Shown here: piece by piece, positions 21,614 through 23,831 of the stretch | How positions within the stretch are numbered: the stretch's first letter is position 1 | Layout of the letters: each line of letters starts with the position of its first letter | Source of the DNA: an uncultured Oscillospiraceae bacterium | Lineage (GTDB): Bacteria > Bacillota > Clostridia > Oscillospirales > Oscillospiraceae | Length of the DNA: 23,831 bases | Assembly (NCBI GenBank): GCA_934670025.1 | Contig: CAKUOS010000034.1 | Location: 1-23,831 of the forward strand | Direction: 5' to 3' | Translations under genes and position numbers: made by a program | The notes under the pieces: generated by a model | What the model saw: the letters and a program-made list of their open reading frames with translations, nothing else | Told to the model about the DNA's origin: nothing | The model's database searches: none

Positions 21614-22116
21614 GAGCCCCAAAGGGCATGGATACCCGCCCGACGATGGATCAGGTCAAGGAGGGAATCTTCTCCGCCATCCAGTTTGAGGTCGAGGGCC
21701 GGCGGGTGCTTGACCTGTTCGCAGGCTCGGGCCAGCTCGGCATCGAGGCGCTCAGCCGCGGCGCGGCGCACTGCACGTTCGTTGACAAGGGCCGGGAGCC
21801 GGCCGCCATCGTAAAAGAGAACCTGAAAAAGACAAGGCTGGAAGAACGTGCCGCGGTCGTGCAGGCGGATTACAGTTCCTACCTGAAAAATTGCCGCGAG
21901 CGGTTCGATTTGATCCTTTTAGACCCGCCTTATGCGGAAATTTTTCTTGAAACTGCACTAAAAATCATATCAGAAATTGACATTTTGACGAATGGTGGTA
22001 TAATAGTCTGTGAAAGACCTTTCGACAAGGCGCTGGACTGCGCGTTTCCGGGTCTTGTCCGTTACCGCGACTATCGCTACGGCAAGGCGGCGGTAACAAT
22101 TTTCCGCAGAGGATAA
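21574..22116 (+). CDS. rsmD: 16S rRNA (guanine-966-N2) methyltransferase RsmD
   Basis: A 180-residue methyltransferase. The N-terminus MRVITGTARGVPLRAPKG, the SAM-binding loop VLDLFAGSGQLGIEALSRGA (45-64) and the catalytic LDPPY (116-120) are diagnostic. It methylates G966 of 16S rRNA in the small subunit. The ATG has an AAGGAG site and lies inside the end of uvrC, an out-of-frame overlap of 40 bases, and family alignment of the N-terminus supports this start. A strong promoter for the next gene is embedded in its coding sequence at 21977-22004, where the local sequence is unusually A+T rich. Confidence 0.95.
   Translation: MRVITGTARGVPLRAPKGMDTRPTMDQVKEGIFSAIQFEVEGRRVLDLFAGSGQLGIEALSRGAAHCTFVDKGREPAAIVKENLKKTRLEERAAVVQADYSSYLKNCRERFDLILLDPPYAEIFLETALKIISEIDILTNGGIIVCERPFDKALDCAFPGLVRYRDYRYGKAAVTIFRRG
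21977..22004 (+). promoter_or_regulatory. Sigma-A promoter inside rsmD, driving coaD
   Basis: TTGACA (21977-21982) and TATAAT (21999-22004), both perfect, with a 16-base spacer. It lies within rsmD about 130 bases before the coaD start, so coaD and the coiled-coil gene can be read independently of uvrC-rsmD. Confidence 0.8.
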
Positions 22117-22131
22117 CCGTTTGGAGGGCGC

Positions 22132-22617
22132 ATGAAAACAGCCATTTATCCCGGCAGCTTCGACCCGATCACCAACGGTCATCTCAACATCATCGCACGC
22201 GCGGCCCGGAGCTTCGACCGGCTGATTGTCTGCGTGATGTACAATTGTGAAAAAAGCCCGATGTTCACCCCGGAAGAGCGCGTAGAGCTCATCCGCCGCG
22301 TCACAAACCGGATCCCCAACGTCGAAGTCATGCACTCCGACAGGCTGCTGGCCGATTTCGCGCGGGAACAGGGCAGCTCCATTATCATCAAGGGCCTCAG
22401 GGCCGTTTCTGATTTTGAGCGCGAATTCCAGATGGCGCTCATGAATCACAAACTGAATCCCGGACTTGATACCATGTTCCTGATGGCAGAGCATCAGTTT
22501 ATGTACCTGAGCTCGAGCGCCGTCAAGGAGCTGGCACGGTATGACGCCGACGTGAGCGATTTTCTGCCCGCCGCGATCATACCGGACTTCAAAGCTCGCA
22601 TGATGGAGCAAATCTAA
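22132..22617 (+). CDS. coaD: Phosphopantetheine adenylyltransferase (CoaD)
   Basis: A 161-residue nucleotidyltransferase for the fourth step of coenzyme A synthesis, joining ATP and 4'-phosphopantetheine to dephospho-CoA. The (T/H)xGH nucleotide motif is TNGH (14-17) in YPGSFDPITNGH, and the second motif, usually ISSTxxR or similar, is LSSSAVKEL. KGLRAVSDFEREFQMA is the family signature in the middle. It follows rsmD by 15 bases with GGAGG upstream, the usual rsmD-coaD order. Confidence 0.96.
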   Translation: MKTAIYPGSFDPITNGHLNIIARAARSFDRLIVCVMYNCEKSPMFTPEERVELIRRVTNRIPNVEVMHSDRLLADFAREQGSSIIIKGLRAVSDFEREFQMALMNHKLNPGLDTMFLMAEHQFMYLSSSAVKELARYDADVSDFLPAAIIPDFKARMMEQI

Positions 22618-22629
22618 GGAGGTAATTTT

Positions 22630-23127
22630 ATGGCAAGCGGTATTGAAGAGATCCTGACAACGTTGTACGAGATGGTACAGGATGCGTGGAGCCTGCCGCT
22701 CGGCGCTGACAAGTGCGTGCTCGAACGCGACAAGGTCCTCGATCTTCTCGATGAGATCAGCAACCAGCTGCCCGGTGAGCTCAAGCAGGCCAAGACGATC
22801 GTCGAATCCCGCAACGAGGTCATTACCAACGCCAAGCGCGAGGCCGAGAACATTCTCAAGCAGGCCGAGCAGCGCGCCCGTCAGATGATCTCGCACGAAG
22901 AGGTCTATCAGCAGGCGCAGAAAGAGGCTGACGATCTGATGAAGAACGCACAGGCCAAGATCAAGGAGCTGCGTCAGGTCACCAACGACTACGTCGACGA
23001 CTCGATGAAGCGCACCGAAGACGCCATCGCGCAGGCGCTGAGCGAGATCCGCGAGTCGCGCACCAAGTTCCGCGCGCTCGTCAACCCGCAGCAGGCAAAG
23101 CCCTCGCCCATCATTGAAGACGTGTAA
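22630..23127 (+). CDS. Coiled-coil protein of unknown function (ATP synthase b/E-subunit-like)
   Basis: A 165-residue, highly charged, mostly helical protein. Residues about 50-150 form a long coiled coil (ELKQAKTIVESRNEVITNAK, AENILKQAEQRARQMISHEE). It resembles the stalk subunits of rotary ATPases and DivIVA-like helices only in this general character, and clostridial relatives after coaD are often labelled ATPase without support. There is no membrane helix and no P-loop. A perfect AAGGAGGT site is 9 bases before the ATG, and it follows coaD by 12 bases, suggesting high expression as the end of that operon. A structural or division-linked role is only a guess. Confidence 0.8.
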   Translation: MASGIEEILTTLYEMVQDAWSLPLGADKCVLERDKVLDLLDEISNQLPGELKQAKTIVESRNEVITNAKREAENILKQAEQRARQMISHEEVYQQAQKEADDLMKNAQAKIKELRQVTNDYVDDSMKRTEDAIAQALSEIRESRTKFRALVNPQQAKPSPIIEDV

Positions 23128-23154
23128 GACAGCTTTCCCCATACCGAAACAGGC

Positions 23155-23377
23155 AGAGAAGAGGAACGAAATCCGCAATGGCGCCGCAGAGAGAAGGCGG
23201 CTGGTGAAAGCCTTTGCGCCGGTCGGATTTCCCGTCGCCTCCGAGCCGCAGAGCCGAAACCGCAGTAAGCTCCGCCGGGCGCTCCCGTTACAGAGCCAAG
23301 AGCGCCCGATTTTTCGGGAACACAGGTGGTACCACGGTCTTTGATCGCCCTGAGTCAGTGACTCGGGGCGATTTTTT
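23155..23377 (+). ncRNA. T-box riboswitch (tRNA-Val) before valS
   Basis: A complete T-box leader. Stem I base: GAGG (23161-23164) with CCTC (23238-23241) and GAAATCCG (23168-23175) with CGGATTTC (23224-23231); between them on the 3' side lies the loop CCGTCG with the specifier codon GTC (Val) at 23234-23236. The AG-bulge region AGAGAG and the conserved GGTGAAAGCC (23203-23212) follow. A 9-bp stem III is at 23276-23284/23300-23308. The T-box AGGTGGTACCACGG is at 23324-23337; its TGGT would pair with ACCA-3' and discriminator A of tRNA-Val. Uncharged tRNA-Val should favour the antiterminator (about 23323-23352), which uses bases needed by the terminator. The left boundary is approximate. Confidence 0.93.
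23344..23377 (+). terminator. T-box controlled terminator of valS
   Basis: ATCGCCCTGAGTC (23344-23356), loop AGT and a complementary arm (23360-23372) with one G-U pair, followed by a T tract. Its 5' arm shares 23344-23352 with the proposed antiterminator (CGGTC/GATCG and CAGG/CCTG helices), so the two folds exclude each other. Confidence 0.92.
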
Positions 23378-23415
23378 ATGACTCAACATATTTATTACTT
23401 GAATGGAGCAACAAT

Positions 23416-23831
23416 ATGAAGAAAGATTTACCGAAAGCCTATGACCCGAAGCTGGTCGAAAGCGCCATCTATGATATGTGGATGGAAAACGACTGCTTCA
23501 AAGCCGAAGCCGATCCCGGCAAAAAGCCGTATTCCATCGTCATGCCGCCTCCCAACGTCACGGGACAGCTGCACATGGGCCACGCGCTTGACGCTACGCT
23601 TCAGGATATCCTGACCCGCTACAAGCGTATGGAGGGCTACAGCGCCCTGTGGCTGCCCGGCACCGACCATGCCGGCATTGCGACGCAGATCAAGGTCGAA
23701 GAGGAGCTGCGCGTCAAGGAAGGCAAGACCCGTTATGACCTCGGCCGCGAAAAATTCCTCGAGCGCGTCTGGGCGTGGAAGGAAAAGTACGGCAGCCGCA
23801 TCGTCGAGCAGCAGCGCAAGCTCGGCGTCAG
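23416..23831 (+). CDS. valS: Valyl-tRNA synthetase (3' partial)
   Basis: The first 138 codons of a class I aminoacyl-tRNA synthetase that charges tRNA-Val. The N-terminus [11 protein letters not shown] and the [17 protein letters not shown] block, with the HIGH motif as HMGH, are typical of Val[14 protein letters not shown] follows. The gene runs off the right edge, so the KMSKS motif and editing domain are not seen. GGAG is 7 bases before the ATG. The upstream T-box with a GTC specifier agrees with valine. Confidence 0.96.
   Translation, partial: MKKDLPKAYDPKLVESAIYDMWMENDCFKAEADPGKKPYSIVMPPPNVTGQLHMGHALDATLQDILTRYKRMEGYSALWLPGTDHAGIATQIKVEEELRVKEGKTRYDLGREKFLERVWAWKEKYGSRIVEQQRKLGV

Overview
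The window looks like a chromosomal stretch from a GC-rich, endospore-forming member of the Clostridia, most likely an Oscillospiraceae/Ruminococcaceae-type gut bacterium. The reasons are the Firmicutes gene orders (murT-gatD; yqfC-yqfD-phoH-ybeY-era-yqzL-recO-mutS2; uvrC-rsmD-coaD), the sporulation proteins YqfC, YqfD and a YlbJ-like protein, a GerMN lipoprotein, strong AGGAGG-type ribosome binding sites, a T-box leader before valS, and the typical Ruminococcaceae repeat/SLH surface protein. Family names were assigned from motifs and gene order by eye; no database search was run.

Layout. 1-1941: end of murT and complete gatD (+), the enzyme pair that amidates lipid II glutamate, closed by a bidirectional terminator. 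1992-4055 (-): a D,D-carboxypeptidase followed by a family 4 uracil-DNA glycosylase, read from a consensus promoter at 4152-4179. 4195-7581 (+): a ComEA-like helix-hairpin-helix protein, an OmpR-type response regulator, a sensor histidine kinase and a GerMN lipoprotein, all overlapping or a few bases apart. 7582-10051: a self-contained surface-protein unit with its own promoter, a leader holding a tandem 41-bp palindromic repeat, an SLH-anchored protein with three 108-residue repeats, and a terminator. 10123-11441 (-): a small Cys-rich protein and a YlbJ-like sporulation membrane protein. 11540-19218 (+): the long core operon yqfC-yqfD-phoH-ybeY-GNAT-era-yqzL-recO-mutS2, mostly with 4-base ATGA overlaps. 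19278-19731: an HPr-like gene with its own promoter and terminator. 19745-23127: uvrC, rsmD, coaD and a coiled-coil protein. 23155-23831: a valine T-box leader and the start of valS.

The genes form a mix of cell envelope (MurT/GatD, carboxypeptidase, SLH protein), sporulation, RNA/ribosome maturation (YbeY, Era, RsmD) and DNA repair (UDG, RecO, MutS2, UvrC) functions. I see no classical mobile element, phage, CRISPR array or defence system.

The most unusual signals are: an HPr-like protein with Tyr at the position of the catalytic His15 but with the Ser46 region intact (Crh-like); the palindromic tandem repeat in the SLH gene leader together with a composition break inside that gene; a regulator-kinase-GerMN lipoprotein operon that resembles actinobacterial MtrA-MtrB-LpqB; a 50-codon YqzL gene overlapping recO out of frame; a perfect-hexamer promoter buried in rsmD; and a terminator lying 13 bases before a uvrC start that has no visible ribosome binding site.
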